A stretch of DNA of 23,178 nt from Chrysochromulina parva. Lineage: Eukaryota > Haptophyta > Prymnesiales > Chrysochromulinaceae. Positions within the stretch are counted from its first letter, which is position 1. Every line of letters begins with the position of its first letter. Where the stretch lies: positions 1 to 23,178 of the forward strand of contig PJAB01000609.1 of assembly GCA_002887195.1 (NCBI GenBank). Direction: 5' to 3'. A program made the translations under genes and the position numbers. Of the stretch, positions 1 through 11,000 are shown piece by piece. The notes beneath the pieces were generated by a model. It saw only the letters and a program-made list of their open reading frames with translations. It was not told the origin of the DNA and ran no database searches.

Positions 1-415
1 GCGCGCTTTTTTCTCCTTAGGCGTGAGTCGGGGGCTGCTCGCCTGTTGTAGCTCTCTGCGCACTCCGCGTGCGACGTCTAAGGTTACTCACTACTACTCA
101 AGTAGTCACTCTTTCCCACGAGCCGAACACCGCACGGGACGCGGCGGCCGGCTCAAGAGCAACCGCGATCGGAGCCCGTCGCGGCGCCTCACTTGCCCTT
201 CCCGCGGCCGGTATGTATACACGTGATTTCTAACAATTCCGGGGACCGTACTGTTTCCCGTTCACAAAATTGGAACTCGTCAAGCACTAGCCGCCGTTTG
301 CCCCAGGGGGCCGAAAGGCAATCAGACGAAGGCCGACCGTAGGAACTAGGGAACCCAGGGCGTTGCCCGTTGCGGCGGAGAGCGCTCTCACCCTACCCCT
401 TGCACTTTCACCGAG
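1..415 (+). promoter_or_regulatory. Upstream region of the 12-TM protein gene
   Basis: No convincing coding region is visible here; the short open frames are arginine- and serine-rich and lack family features. The stretch holds a TATA-like/E-box patch (GTATGTATACACGTG, around 211-225) about 190 bp before the ATG at 416. The first bases (T-rich tract ending CTTAG near 20) look like a 3' splice site, so the window may begin inside an intron of a transcript that starts further left. The promoter assignment is inferred from position only. Confidence 0.3.
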
Positions 416-3400
416 ATGGCTGAGGAAACGCCACAGCCCGCGGAAGAGGAGGCTCCGCATTCGCTGTCGCTCACGCTGCAGCCCAACATCTCCTTGAGCG
501 GCCACATCTCCTTCCCGAAGGACGCGGGCTACTATTATGTGAAGGGCCCCGAACGGGAGTGGGCCATGCTCGAGCAAGCGTGCGAACTGGCTGCTGACCC
601 AACGCGAACGCTTCACGTTCGCGGGTATATTTCTGCGCGTCAGCCTGTCACCTTTCCGGCTCACACGCATGCGGCGGCAGGCATCCCGCCGGGTGCCGTC
701 ACCTGGGCCTTCATGTACACAGGTCAGTACGCCTTCTCCAAGCCCGCGGGCGGTATGCTAGCACAGCCATCCGGGCTCCGCGACCGTCCCAATAGCATAA
801 GCTCAACTGGTCGCAGGAGCAGGATCGATGTCGACGCGCCTTCACCCGCGACTGCGACCGTGCCAGGGATTGAATCGAAAGACAACGTCGACCTGAGCGC
901 TCTCCAGTGGAGCCCGATGGACAGTAAATTGTCGAATCTCAACCTTGTGGACGAGCTTTGGGCCTTCTGCCTCCTCGTGGGTGGCTTTGCTTTCTTCGAC
1001 GCAAAGGGCGAGCCGCTGCAGGTCAATGCGTTCACTCTCGTACCCTCTCCATGGATGCTCCACTTCAGCGGGCCGTTTTCGCCCTCGCGCGCGGCGCTCG
1101 AAGGGATGCGAGCGCTTGGGCTCATATCGAACGTCACTCTCGAGGCGCTTCAGGCAGGGGGGCTGGTCACCTTTGGCTGGGCGCACGGGGCCGAGATGCC
1201 GGGCGGCTTTCGGCTCGATGAGCACAACGATTCAGCACAGCGAATTGACCACGGCGCGTTCGTGTACGAGATGCGTGGCAATGACCCGACTTACTACTCG
1301 CTGCAGCCGCACACGGCTCGCGACATTGAGGCTTTTGACGAGAAGATGAGCTACCTCCAAGAGAAGGGGGACTCGGAAGGGATTTCACTGAGCGCACTCC
1401 TCTCCCTCGAAACGCTCAAAGCGTCTGCCGACCAGATGGTGGGGGAGATGTCCAAGCTCACGCTCATTGATCTGGCGAGAGGCAGGCCACTGACGATGGT
1501 GGCTGATATGGGGATCAGCTCTCTGATGGCATCCCACAAAATGTGGAGTGAAGACCAAAAGAGGAGCGCGAAGGAGACGAAGGAAATGGAAAAGCTCACG
1601 ACGGCCGCGGATCGCAAGGGGGTCGAGCTCTCGCGCAAACGCGTGTTGCTCTGGGCACGCGTATTCGGCGTGTATTTGGGCGCGCAACCGTTTGTGCTCG
1701 CTCTCGTGTGCCTGGCGTACCAGTCCGAAGAGGCCTTCGAGCTGCTCGCATGCATCATATACATGGCCGCCTTCGTCTTTAGCTCATGGGTGCCGCTGCG
1801 AGACACAGCGGCGCTCGCCATTAGCTTCGACTACTCCGGCAAACCCGGCAACAGTCAACGTTACCTCATTCTCTGGCGTCGTTTCCAGTTGGCACAGCTC
1901 ATCTTGCCCGTGCTGATCACGGCTCTCTATGGAGCGGCGTTTAGCGCCCTCGGGCGAACCAAAACCAGCATACTCATCGACTCGATTGCCAAATTTGGCA
2001 TCTACCTGATGATGCCCTACGGTATCTATCTGATCCGCCAGAGAAGGGCCGGCAACAACCAAGGCACGAAGCAAGCCCCCTGTTGGCGTTTCCTCACGTC
2101 GTCCTCACGGATCGCGCCTGCGTCAGTGCCCTCGCTGCCACCCTCACCGCCGGATGATCCGCCGACCTCGCAATCGAACTTGCTCGAGAGAACGGCGGCG
2201 GCCGCCGCGGAGCAGCTCGAGAGAGAGGCCGAGGCGAGGCAGGCCGAGGCGGCGAGCGAGGCGGAGGCGGCTCGCAAAGCCGAGGAGGTACGCAAGGGCG
2301 AGCTCAAGAAGAAGGCGGCCCTCCGGTGCAGCATGATGAGTGAGAGTGAGAGGGATCTCTTCACCGCCGCCGCTGCGGCACTCGGGACAACCTTTGCCGT
2401 CACTGGCCCCGTTGTCGGACCCAGTCGTCTGAGGTTGTCGCTGTCCGACGAGAACGAGAGGAGGGTGAAGATCACGCGGGCTGCCACGAAGCTGCAGAGC
2501 AAGTGCCGCATGAGGCGCGCGCGACGCAAGGTGGCAGCCGAGCTGGCCGACCGTAAGCGTCGGCTCACGCACATCTCGATGCCCATCCTTTTGGCGACGA
2601 TCTTCGCTTTGATCTCCGAAACGGTCATCTATCACCTGATCGCCCAACAAGCGATCTATCGAATCTGGCACATCTATTCGCTGCTCTTCCTAGTGCCCAG
2701 CTTTTACTTTTGCTTTCAGGACCTGACGAGCGAGGACCGGCCGCGCTTCTCGCTCGCGCACGGCTTCTTCTTGATCGCGGTCGTCTACCGGCTGAACTTC
2801 AGGATGGCCTTCATCGACGTGATCATATGGGACTCGATCCACGAGGCCCTCACTGACCTCGACGGCTATTTTGCATTGGCATCCAACACGACGGCCCTCG
2901 CAATTGCTGCCAACACGACGCTCAGCGACGTCGAGGAAGTCACGTTGAGGGCCGCGGTTGGCCCCGCGACGACGCTCACGCCGATGATCGTGATGGTGAT
3001 TCACATTTTCCTCTTCACCATCGTGACCGGGTTTGGCAAGTCATCGCTCAACTTGGTCGCCTCGCCCAATACGTGCCCGCACCTCCTCTTCCCCTTCCAG
3101 TTCTTTGACGCCTGCTTCAATTACTCTTTCTTCAACATGCGCACGATTGACACCGCCTTGGACAGCTCGTGGATCATCCTGCAGGTCGTGCTCCAGATCT
3201 ACATCGTTATTCGCGACTCGGGCACGCTGGAAGCGCTGCTCAAAAAGTACCTCAAGAATACCTTCAATCTGCTCACATGCCAGGTTGCGACCGACAAGCT
3301 CAAGGAGTTCGATCCAAACGAGGACCCGCTGATCCGGCTGCAGTTCCTCGCGCGGATCGGCTGGCAATTTGCTATAGCCGACGTGGCGGCGCTGATTGCT

Positions 3401-4246
3401 ACGCCCGCGATGGTCACGTTTCTCGTGTGGCGTAACGGTTACTACTCGTTCCAGGACACAACCATCCTCATTCGCCCATGCGAGCTCCACAACGTGTGGA
3501 TCCGCTTCGCGATTCTGCTCTTCATCAAGCCGGCCGGCACGGCGCTCGCACGCTGGTGGCTGCGCCTCAAGATGCGCACCACGCTGCTAGGCAAGCGCAC
3601 GATGCATGGCACCTCCAGGATCGCGGCCAAGATCATCGCAGAGCGTGCCATGCGCAAGGGCCAGGGCGACATTGACGATGCAGTACGCGCCAACTTCGAC
3701 TACAAAGAGGAGGAGATGGCAGCTGTGAAAGAGGAGATTTCGATCTCGGGCCTCAACTTCGCCGTGCTGCGCGCCAAGCTCATGCGCAAGTGGCGCTTTT
3801 TTTGGGCAGTGGTCGTGCTGCAGCTCTTCTCGGCCTTCCCGCATCGCAACTCGGTACCCACGGGCATCATCGGCTACTTCACGAAAAACGGCCAGACTGT
3901 CGTGGCCGTCCATATGGATGTCCTGCCACTCTCATCCTCGTGGATCTACGTGCACCCCCTTGTGGCGAAACGTGTCGACATCGATCTCAGCACCGCTTTT
4001 CTTCTCGATCGGGCCGCGATCGAGGCGGCCAATGTCACCATGCTGCAAACGAGTTGTGAAGTGAGCAATGACGATGCGGGATGGCGTTTCCGCACAGGGT
4101 CAGAGCTTGGTCCTGACGCTGTTAGGGACATTCTGAGCGCGGACATTGTGTGGACCAATGACAACGAGGAACATTGGCCTCTCATCTATGATGCGCAGAG
4201 CGGCCGAGGCGTGGATTCGATCGTAGCGAGGGGCCCCTATTGGTGA
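416..4246 (+). CDS. Large multi-pass membrane protein with coiled coil and IQ-like motif, unknown family
   Basis: A single uninterrupted frame of 1276 residues; I do not recognise the family. The ATG has a good context (CACCGAGATGG). Residues 1-400 are soluble. Four hydrophobic segments follow at about 410-435, 442-461, 490-512 and 518-540. A cytosolic-looking insert at 545-715 contains a proline/serine stretch, an Ala/Glu/Arg-rich coiled coil (589-632) and an IQ-like calmodulin-binding motif (LQSKCRMRRARRK, 693-705). About eight more segments follow (721-742, 753-767, 778-795, 856-874, 918-932, 981-1005, 1029-1048, 1126-1141). Asn-Thr-Thr sequons at 824 and 833 lie in a loop that would be lumenal or extracellular. 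The layout suggests a Ca2+/calmodulin-responsive channel, transporter or sensor, but no transport signature is visible. It converges with the Furry gene. The reading frame stays open after the stop (see the hairpin at 4237), so the C-terminus is uncertain. Confidence 0.75.
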   Translation: MAEETPQPAEEEAPHSLSLTLQPNISLSGHISFPKDAGYYYVKGPEREWAMLEQACELAADPTRTLHVRGYISARQPVTFPAHTHAAAGIPPGAVTWAFMYTGQYAFSKPAGGMLAQPSGLRDRPNSISSTGRRSRIDVDAPSPATATVPGIESKDNVDLSALQWSPMDSKLSNLNLVDELWAFCLLVGGFAFFDAKGEPLQVNAFTLVPSPWMLHFSGPFSPSRAALEGMRALGLISNVTLEALQAGGLVTFGWAHGAEMPGGFRLDEHNDSAQRIDHGAFVYEMRGNDPTYYSLQPHTARDIEAFDEKMSYLQEKGDSEGISLSALLSLETLKASADQMVGEMSKLTLIDLARGRPLTMVADMGISSLMASHKMWSEDQKRSAKETKEMEKLTTAADRKGVELSRKRVLLWARVFGVYLGAQPFVLALVCLAYQSEEAFELLACIIYMAAFVFSSWVPLRDTAALAISFDYSGKPGNSQRYLILWRRFQLAQLILPVLITALYGAAFSALGRTKTSILIDSIAKFGIYLMMPYGIYLIRQRRAGNNQGTKQAPCWRFLTSSSRIAPASVPSLPPSPPDDPPTSQSNLLERTAAAAAEQLEREAEARQAEAASEAEAARKAEEVRKGELKKKAALRCSMMSESERDLFTAAAAALGTTFAVTGPVVGPSRLRLSLSDENERRVKITRAATKLQSKCRMRRARRKVAAELADRKRRLTHISMPILLATIFALISETVIYHLIAQQAIYRIWHIYSLLFLVPSFYFCFQDLTSEDRPRFSLAHGFFLIAVVYRLNFRMAFIDVIIWDSIHEALTDLDGYFALASNTTALAIAANTTLSDVEEVTLRAAVGPATTLTPMIVMVIHIFLFTIVTGFGKSSLNLVASPNTCPHLLFPFQFFDACFNYSFFNMRTIDTALDSSWIILQVVLQIYIVIRDSGTLEALLKKYLKNTFNLLTCQVATDKLKEFDPNEDPLIRLQFLARIGWQFAIADVAALIATPAMVTFLVWRNGYYSFQDTTILIRPCELHNVWIRFAILLFIKPAGTALARWWLRLKMRTTLLGKRTMHGTSRIAAKIIAERAMRKGQGDIDDAVRANFDYKEEEMAAVKEEISISGLNFAVLRAKLMRKWRFFWAVVVLQLFSAFPHRNSVPTGIIGYFTKNGQTVVAVHMDVLPLSSSWIYVHPLVAKRVDIDLSTAFLLDRAAIEAANVTMLQTSCEVSNDDAGWRFRTGSELGPDAVRDILSADIVWTNDNEEHWPLIYDAQSGRGVDSIVARGPYW

Positions 4247-4257
4247 TCCACCAATAG
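4237..4257. repeat. Perfect hairpin spanning the stop codon
   Basis: Arms CTATTGGTG (4237-4245) and CACCAATAG (4249-4257) are perfect reverse complements separated by three bases. The TGA stop (4244-4246) of the upstream membrane-protein gene lies at the tip of the hairpin. The same frame continues for 57 open codons to a second TGA at 4418. Confidence 0.8.
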
Positions 4258-5027
4258 ATCGATCGAGTCCACGCTGGGGCGGTGCGAGGTGCACTGCAGA
4301 CGGACGACCGACGAGAGGCCAGTGTACTACCTCATGTTCGCGTATTGCCGTGCACATGTGGTTCGTACAGAAAGTGGGGTGGTGGCTGGTGCTGTGCACA
4401 AATATCGGCGCCTATCATGATCGCATTATCCGACCGTCGACCGTTTACGTACGTTACGCGTTCGCGGAACGTAGCGATCCCGATTCCTCGCGTCGCGGTA
4501 CTCATCGCGGCACTGCCTCGGATATCGAACGACGTTCATACCGTATGCGACTACGTTTGCGCGACCCAGGCCCAGCGGGCGCATCGCGCATGTGCCCGAT
4601 GATTCTTGATTGCGTGCGCCGCGCTTTGGAAAGGAAAAAGTCGTTTTTCATAATAGTTACTGTCTATGATCACACAGACGCAAAGATAGCTGATAGGAAA
4701 GTTTGTTTGCTTTTGGTGTATTGGTGACCGGACCAGTGGCCATACCATACCTATACCACGCACGCCATCCACATGGAGATGGACGTGTCGCATCTGCCGT
4801 GGCGACGGGCCGTCGGTGCCCTCGCGAGTCCGCGACGTCGCTCGGCCCAAGGCCCCAAGCGCGTCGCGCATCCTGGTCAGCGGCTCCGCCGCGTTTGTCG
4901 TGCGGCTGATTATTACTTAACATCCCTAACAAGTGTTCGATGCACAGAGAAGATGCGGACGTGACTCGTAATGAAGCTGACTAAACGAAGTAAAAAAGAC
5001 GGGAGTGCCATAGCGAGAGAAAGCCCA
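4247..5027. other. Spacer between convergent genes (3' regions)
   Basis: About 780 bp between the ends of two convergent genes. The first 170 bases are open in frame with the upstream gene and, in the next frame, contain a short hydrophobic stretch beginning at the ATG at 4356 (WWLVLC core). This could be a missed terminal exon but is not proven. The rest has lower GC with poly-A/T patches (around 4625-4700 and 4990) that fit two 3' untranslated regions. No RNA gene or mobile element is visible. Confidence 0.5.
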
Positions 5028-8000
5028 TCATAGAGATGGTTGCCCCGAGCCGTCGAGGCCATCGTCGTCAAAGTCGTCGTCGTCGTCATCGGTGCCATCG
5101 AGCCCAACCATGAGCTCCTCGTCTTCCCCATCGCCCTCGTCCATGGACGGACCGACTTCGCCCGCCTCGTACTCCTCGAGGCGCGCGAGCGGGCTGATGG
5201 TCGAGATCCACGAGCCGTCGCTTTCGGCGGCGGAGCCGACTCGAGGAGTATGAGCTGGACGCTCATACTCGTCATGGTCGTCCAGCTCCTCCGAGCATGC
5301 ATCCAGCCCCTCCGAGCTGTCCAGCTCCTTTGAGCTGGGCCTGTCCGAGGGCGTCTTTGGCTGTGGCGGCGGCGAAGGTGGCGGCGGCGACGCAGACGCC
5401 TCGGCCTCCTCGTTCTCCTGCCCCTTAATGTCTTCGGCCTCAACGGCAGCCTCCGGCGCATCCACCGCCTCGACCTCGTTGGCTTTCTGCTCCGTCGGCG
5501 CAGGTTGTTCCGTAGCGAGCACAGGCGCCGGTTCGGCCGATGGCATCTCGCCGCAGGATCTTATTGGTATCTCGGCGGATCTCAGTGGCATCGTCGACGC
5601 CGTCGGTGGTGCGCCCGCAAGCGACAGCCCTCCAGATGCCCCTTGCCCAGGGCGCTCGAGATCATCGCCGCTGCCGTTGGTGCCATGGCCGTGGCCGCGC
5701 CCGCTCCCCTCGCGTGAACAAGGGTCAGAGCTCGGCAGCTCCGAAAGTAACGGTCGGGGCAGGTCGAGCGGCCAGCCGCGCTCGCTCGCGCCTTCGTCGG
5801 GCGTGGACGCCACGTTGGGCACCACATTAAGAGCGCACGCCTGCAGTCGATCGGCACACTCGTGCAGCGACGGATAGAGAAGTTCGATCTCGTCCGCTCG
5901 CACGAGGCACGCGTCCCATGCAAGCGAAGGGGCGAGCTGCGCGCGCGTCGTGATGCTGCTGCTGCGCTGAGTGCCACCGCCGCCGCCGCCACAGCCTGCG
6001 CCGGCCGGCTGGCCTGCAAGCACCGGTGTGGAAAGGAGCGAGAAGATCTTGGGGTCGGTGCCCGCGGGGGCGCGAGAGAGCATCTCGGAGAGCAGCCGCT
6101 CGGCTGTGAGCGCCACGTCTTCCTGCGGGTCCACCCGCTGATGAGCATGGTGATGCGTACAGTGCGTAAAGTGCGCGATCACGAGCGGTGCGAGCGCCGC
6201 GAACTGCTCCGGCACGCATTCCGTGGGCGCATACTGGCAGACGCATGCAGAGAGCAGCCGGAGGAGCGATGCCAGCACGCGCCGGGCGTGTCGTGCCTCC
6301 GAGTGCTCTGCATACCGACCGACGCGACTGGGCGACGAACTGTGCGCCGCGTTGGGCGTGGAAAGGGCGACCTCAGGGCCCGAGCACGCGTCCGAGGGGC
6401 GGCGCGGATGCAGCCTATTGCCAAGCAACGGGCGCGAGGCCGCGTCAAGCCACTCGGTGAGCAGCCGAAGGGTGAAGTCAACCTCGGCCGTCGAGGTGAA
6501 GGCGAGCGCGAACGACTCGAAGAATCGCTCATCGAAGCGAGACGCATGCCATGCCTCGTGCCCGGGTAGGGCACGCTCGAGGCCTTCCCTCTTCCGCTCT
6601 TCTTTGGGTGTGATCGCGTGTAAGCCCGACTTGCGCGTGCGGCACGTGGAATTGGACGCGTCCACCAAGCCCACGACGGTGCTGCTGCCGCCCCCCAGGC
6701 TGCCGCCTCGCTCGTGTGCGGTCCCAAGCCCTCCCACGCCGCGTCTGGCTCCACTGAGGGAAGGTGTCTTTGAGGGGAAGGAGGGGGTCCTTGAGCCCAC
6801 ACTGAAGGAGGGTGTCTTTGAGGCCATGGGCTCGGCGGTGGTAACATCTTGTTCGGGGCTCCACTCGGCAAACTCGTTGAAGAGGTCGACGAGCCGCTCG
6901 AAGCTCACGGAGCCGCTGCTCTCCAGGAATCGCACAGCGTCTGAGGCGACCGCCCGCACCGTCCGGTCGGCACCCGGGCCGCCACCGCTGCCGCCGCCAC
7001 CTCCGCCGCCGCTGCTAGCGCCGCATCCACCAGCCTGGACGCCCGGCGCGCTGGTGCTCGGGTGGGCCGGCAGCGCTCGAGGCAGCGCGAGCATGAGCTC
7101 GAGCGCGCGCGCGAGCAGCGACGTGATGGTGAGCGTGTTGGTGGGCACCATCTCGACATCATCTGCATAGCACACGGCGAGCCTCTCGACCATTCGTATC
7201 GTGAGGCAGCGGCACTCGGTGCTCACCTCGGCGCCCACGGAGACTCCTTTGAGCAAGCGCGCGGAAATGTACTCGTCGACCGCCGGTGCGGCCACGGTAG
7301 ACGTGCGCCCTAGCGTCTGTGCACCAGCGCCCGCAACCACGCCGGATGAGCCCGCGCCGTACCGAGCGTCATACTTCCACACCTTTCGTAGGTTGAACAG
7401 CAGCTGGCTGAGCGGCGGTGCGCTCAGCACGGCGCGCCCAACGTCCACGTCGCCCAGGTCCGAAGGCAGCAGGCTAGAAGCAGCCATGGGGCGGCGCGAG
7501 AGCATGCCGTTGGCGTCAACGAAGCTGCTGGTGCCGCTGGCAGAGGCGCTGGCGCTGGTAGAGAAGTCCGTGGTGCCGCTCCCATCTCGCAGAGATCTCG
7601 AGGAAGACGAGGCGCGGCGCACGTCGCGCGGCATGCCATCTTCGCACACATGCAGCACGAGCTCAAGGAGAAGGAGTGCCTCCGTGAGGAGCGACTCGCA
7701 ACGCACGGAGAGCATCGCGGCCGCCGTCGCTGCAAGCTCTAGCCACGTCGAGGCCGGCAGCGGCCCACCCGCGCCATCCGCGTTCTCTTCGTCCTCGTCG
7801 CCGGTGGCGAGTGTGCACGCTGCGAGGTTGCGCAGCAGCCGGAGCAGCAGCTGGGCCTTGGCAGTGGCAGCTTCACGCAGTGCTCCCCAAAGCACCAGTG
7901 TGAGTGTGCGAATGAGCGCAGCGTCGCAGCGTGTGCCGAGGAGCGCAAAGCAGCGAAGCGACGCGAGGGACATGTCCGGGTCGCGCGCATGCACCGCCCA

Positions 8001-11000
8001 GTGCAGCGCGAGCAGCCGCCATTCCTCCTCGATCGTCGGGCGCACGGGCGAGAGCAGCTGCACTAGGGGACGCACGGCGGCGAGGCCCGGGCGCAGCGCC
8101 GCGGCGCGGCTGAGCAGCGCGTCGAGTTCCGCCTGCGAGATCGGCTTCGCGTACCCCCGGGGCGTCAGGTTGCTCAGCAGCGCGCTCATGAGTGTCGATG
8201 CTGCGCCCTCTGCGGCCGCGCGGTCGGATGCAAGCGCGAGGGATGCGCTCGCAGTCTCCTCCCCGTAGCAGACGGCCAGCACGTGGAGGAGCTTTGGCAG
8301 GTGCGGCGGCAGGAGTGCGTGGAGCTCGTACGGCAGCTGCGTGAGCATCGAGATCGCCGCGAGCTCATACGGGCGCAACGGCTCGCGCGCCGCCGGCACG
8401 CTGCGTCGCCAATTGAGCCAGAGGGCAGCGCTGCTTGCGTCGGCGCTCGTGGCGACGCCAGGCTCGCTCACCTCGAGCGCGCGCACGTCGGGGCAATGAT
8501 CTACGTTCACAATGTAATTCCGTAGCTCCGAGACGACAGCTCCGAGCATCAGGGGGGCGCACGGCGTGCGTGTGACAAGGATGAGGACTTGCTCGCACAG
8601 CGCAATCTCGGCGGCGTCCGCAGGCTTCGCAGCAGCCGCGGCTGAATGCGCCGAGAGCAGCATACCTATCAGCGCCGGCACGAGCGTTGGGGTTGAGCCG
8701 GGCGATACGAGTGCCGCCCACGCCTCCTCCACCATAAAGGCCATGTGCGCCGACTCCGCGGTGAGCCCGGGCCGTGCAACAGAGGAGGTCAGCCGCGACA
8801 GGCTGAGCAGCGACTCGAGCACAGGCACCAGCAGAGTGACGTGGAGCTGTTCTCGGCTCCAGTTCCCCAGCTCACCCTTAGCCACGGTCGCCTCGGCAGG
8901 CGCTGCCTCGGACGTCGCCTCCGCGTCCGGCGCCGCACTGTCGAAGACGCTGGCGAGCGCACGCAGCCACGGCAGCAGCAGCTGCAGCAGCGCCTCGCGA
9001 TCCTCGACGGTGAGAATGCGAAAGTGACGAACCATCTCGGACAGCAGGTCAGGCAGGAGCCGCAGAAAGAGGGGCGCGAGGGCCGACGAGTACCGATACG
9101 GCGCGGCGGTGTACACAAGCGGAGAGGGCGAGCGCGCAGAAGCGAGAGGCAGCTGATGGCTGTGCGGCGGCATCAGGTGCGTATGCGGCGAGTGCGCGAG
9201 CGCCTGCGCCAGCGACGCGCCAAGCGCTCGCTGGCCGTCTCTGCCAGATACCTGATGGAGCAGCGAGAGGAAGAGCAGATGGGCCTCGATACCCTTGTGC
9301 CAGCGCTCCATGTCGCTGGCCACGTTGCTCACGACCGCAAACAAGTAGGCGTGAACGAGCAACGGCTTGGGGACGTCGGCGTCGCCATTGGAGGTTCTCG
9401 AGGGCGGCTGTGGCGTGAGAATTTCGCCGCCCTTGAGGGCGGTACGTAGGAATACCTCGAGCAGAGATTCATGGTGGTGGAGGAGGGTGGCGAGGGCGAG
9501 GTACGTCGGGCGCTGCAGCCGCACCCAACCAAGAAGGGGCTCGAGGAAGCGCTTCACCTCGATTGCAAAGCCCGCCGCGTCGGCCGCTTCCTGGATGGAA
9601 TCCATAGACACCGTGGGAGGCTGTCCACGGAGGTTGCCGCCGCCGTCCCTCAGGCCGACTGCGCCCTTGCCGTGGGCCTGCTCCTTCTCCTCTCCGAGCA
9701 GGCCGAGCACGTGCGCGGTGGCATGCATCGCAATTAGCGCCTCGACAGCATGCAACACGCTCTCTTCCACAGAGGGCGCGACGCGCCGCAGCCGGCTGCT
9801 GTCGCGCGGGTCCACGAGTGCCACGCAGCTGTCGGCGCCACCCATGAGCGAGAGGGACGAGCGACCCGCCGCGTCATGGACGGCGCCGCTGCTGTCGAGC
9901 GCGACTCTCATCCACTGCGTGAACAAATCGAATGTCGAGCGCACCATCGCGCTGGAGACCTCTGGCGTCGTCAACGGTGTGGAAGAGTCGGACACCCGCG
10001 AGCGCGCGCCTGCGTGCTCCTCACGCGTCGCGCCATGACCCTTGGGCGTGCCAAAAGACGCCGTCGTGGGCGCGCTTGGTGGTGGGGTCTCATCCTCCTT
10101 GTACCATCCTGGCCTGGCACCGGGCACCTCGATCTCCCGGACCGCGAGCTCAAGGCGCGTGGGCACGGGCGGATTGGCCGGGGGTTGCGGCGGCACGTTG
10201 GGCAGGGCGGCGGTGACGTATTGCAGGTAGTACGTCATCAGGCGCGCTGCATACCCGAGAGGGGCGCCACTGAGGCTCGCCACCTTGTTCGCGCCGCCCA
10301 CCTTGTCGCGCAGCCAGAGCCGGCAGATGCTCTCGAGGGTGGCCACCTCGATCTTGTGGACCAGCTGACCCTTGTCATCGGTGCGCGCGAGCTCGTTCGC
10401 CGTCCGCTTGGCGTACATCTCGGCGAGCAGCTGGAGCACTGCTGGCTGATAGTACAGGTCGTCGCCGTAGGGGTCGGGCGCGGCAGCGGCAGCGACAGGC
10501 TTGCGCCTGCTGAGCCCCCGCGATGGTTGCACGCTCCGCTGCTGCTGTTGCTCGAGAGCAGCCCGCTTGAGCAGCCCGATGAGGAGCGCATTCATCGAGG
10601 GGTGCGCCAGCCGCAGCGCCTTGAGCAGCGCCTGCAGCTGCTCCGACGGCACCGTGGGCGAGAGCAGCCAGCGCAGTGAGCGTGCGAAGATGTGCTCAAC
10701 GTCCTCCTCGGCCGCGCCGCTCGTGCTCGTGTGTCGGTCGAGCATCGGCTTGAGCGCCGCGTCCGCACCGCCGGCACCCGCCGGCATCGAGAGCGAGTGC
10801 GCCGTGTAGTAGGGCGCGAGCGGCGTGCGCGCGTACCGGCACACGAATGCGAGTTGCGTGCCCCAAAGTTGCAGCGCCTCGACGCCGGCCTGGTCGTCCG
10901 CCCGAGGGCGTGGTCCGCTGCCCGCCTGGTCTGCGAGGCGCATCCAGGAGAGCGAAATGGTTGGGAAGAGCGCGTCGTAGTGCTCATCGAGGGCATTCTC

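Noticed and set aside
4244..4246. Selenocysteine TGA
   Set aside because: The residue context (PYW then STN) matches no selenoprotein motif I know, and I cannot see a convincing SECIS element downstream.
6223..8268. Long plus-strand open frames (315 and 355 codons) opposite the Furry-like gene
   Set aside because: Serine/alanine/arginine-rich antisense shadows of a GC-rich coding strand with no domain; the minus frame is continuous and matches a family.
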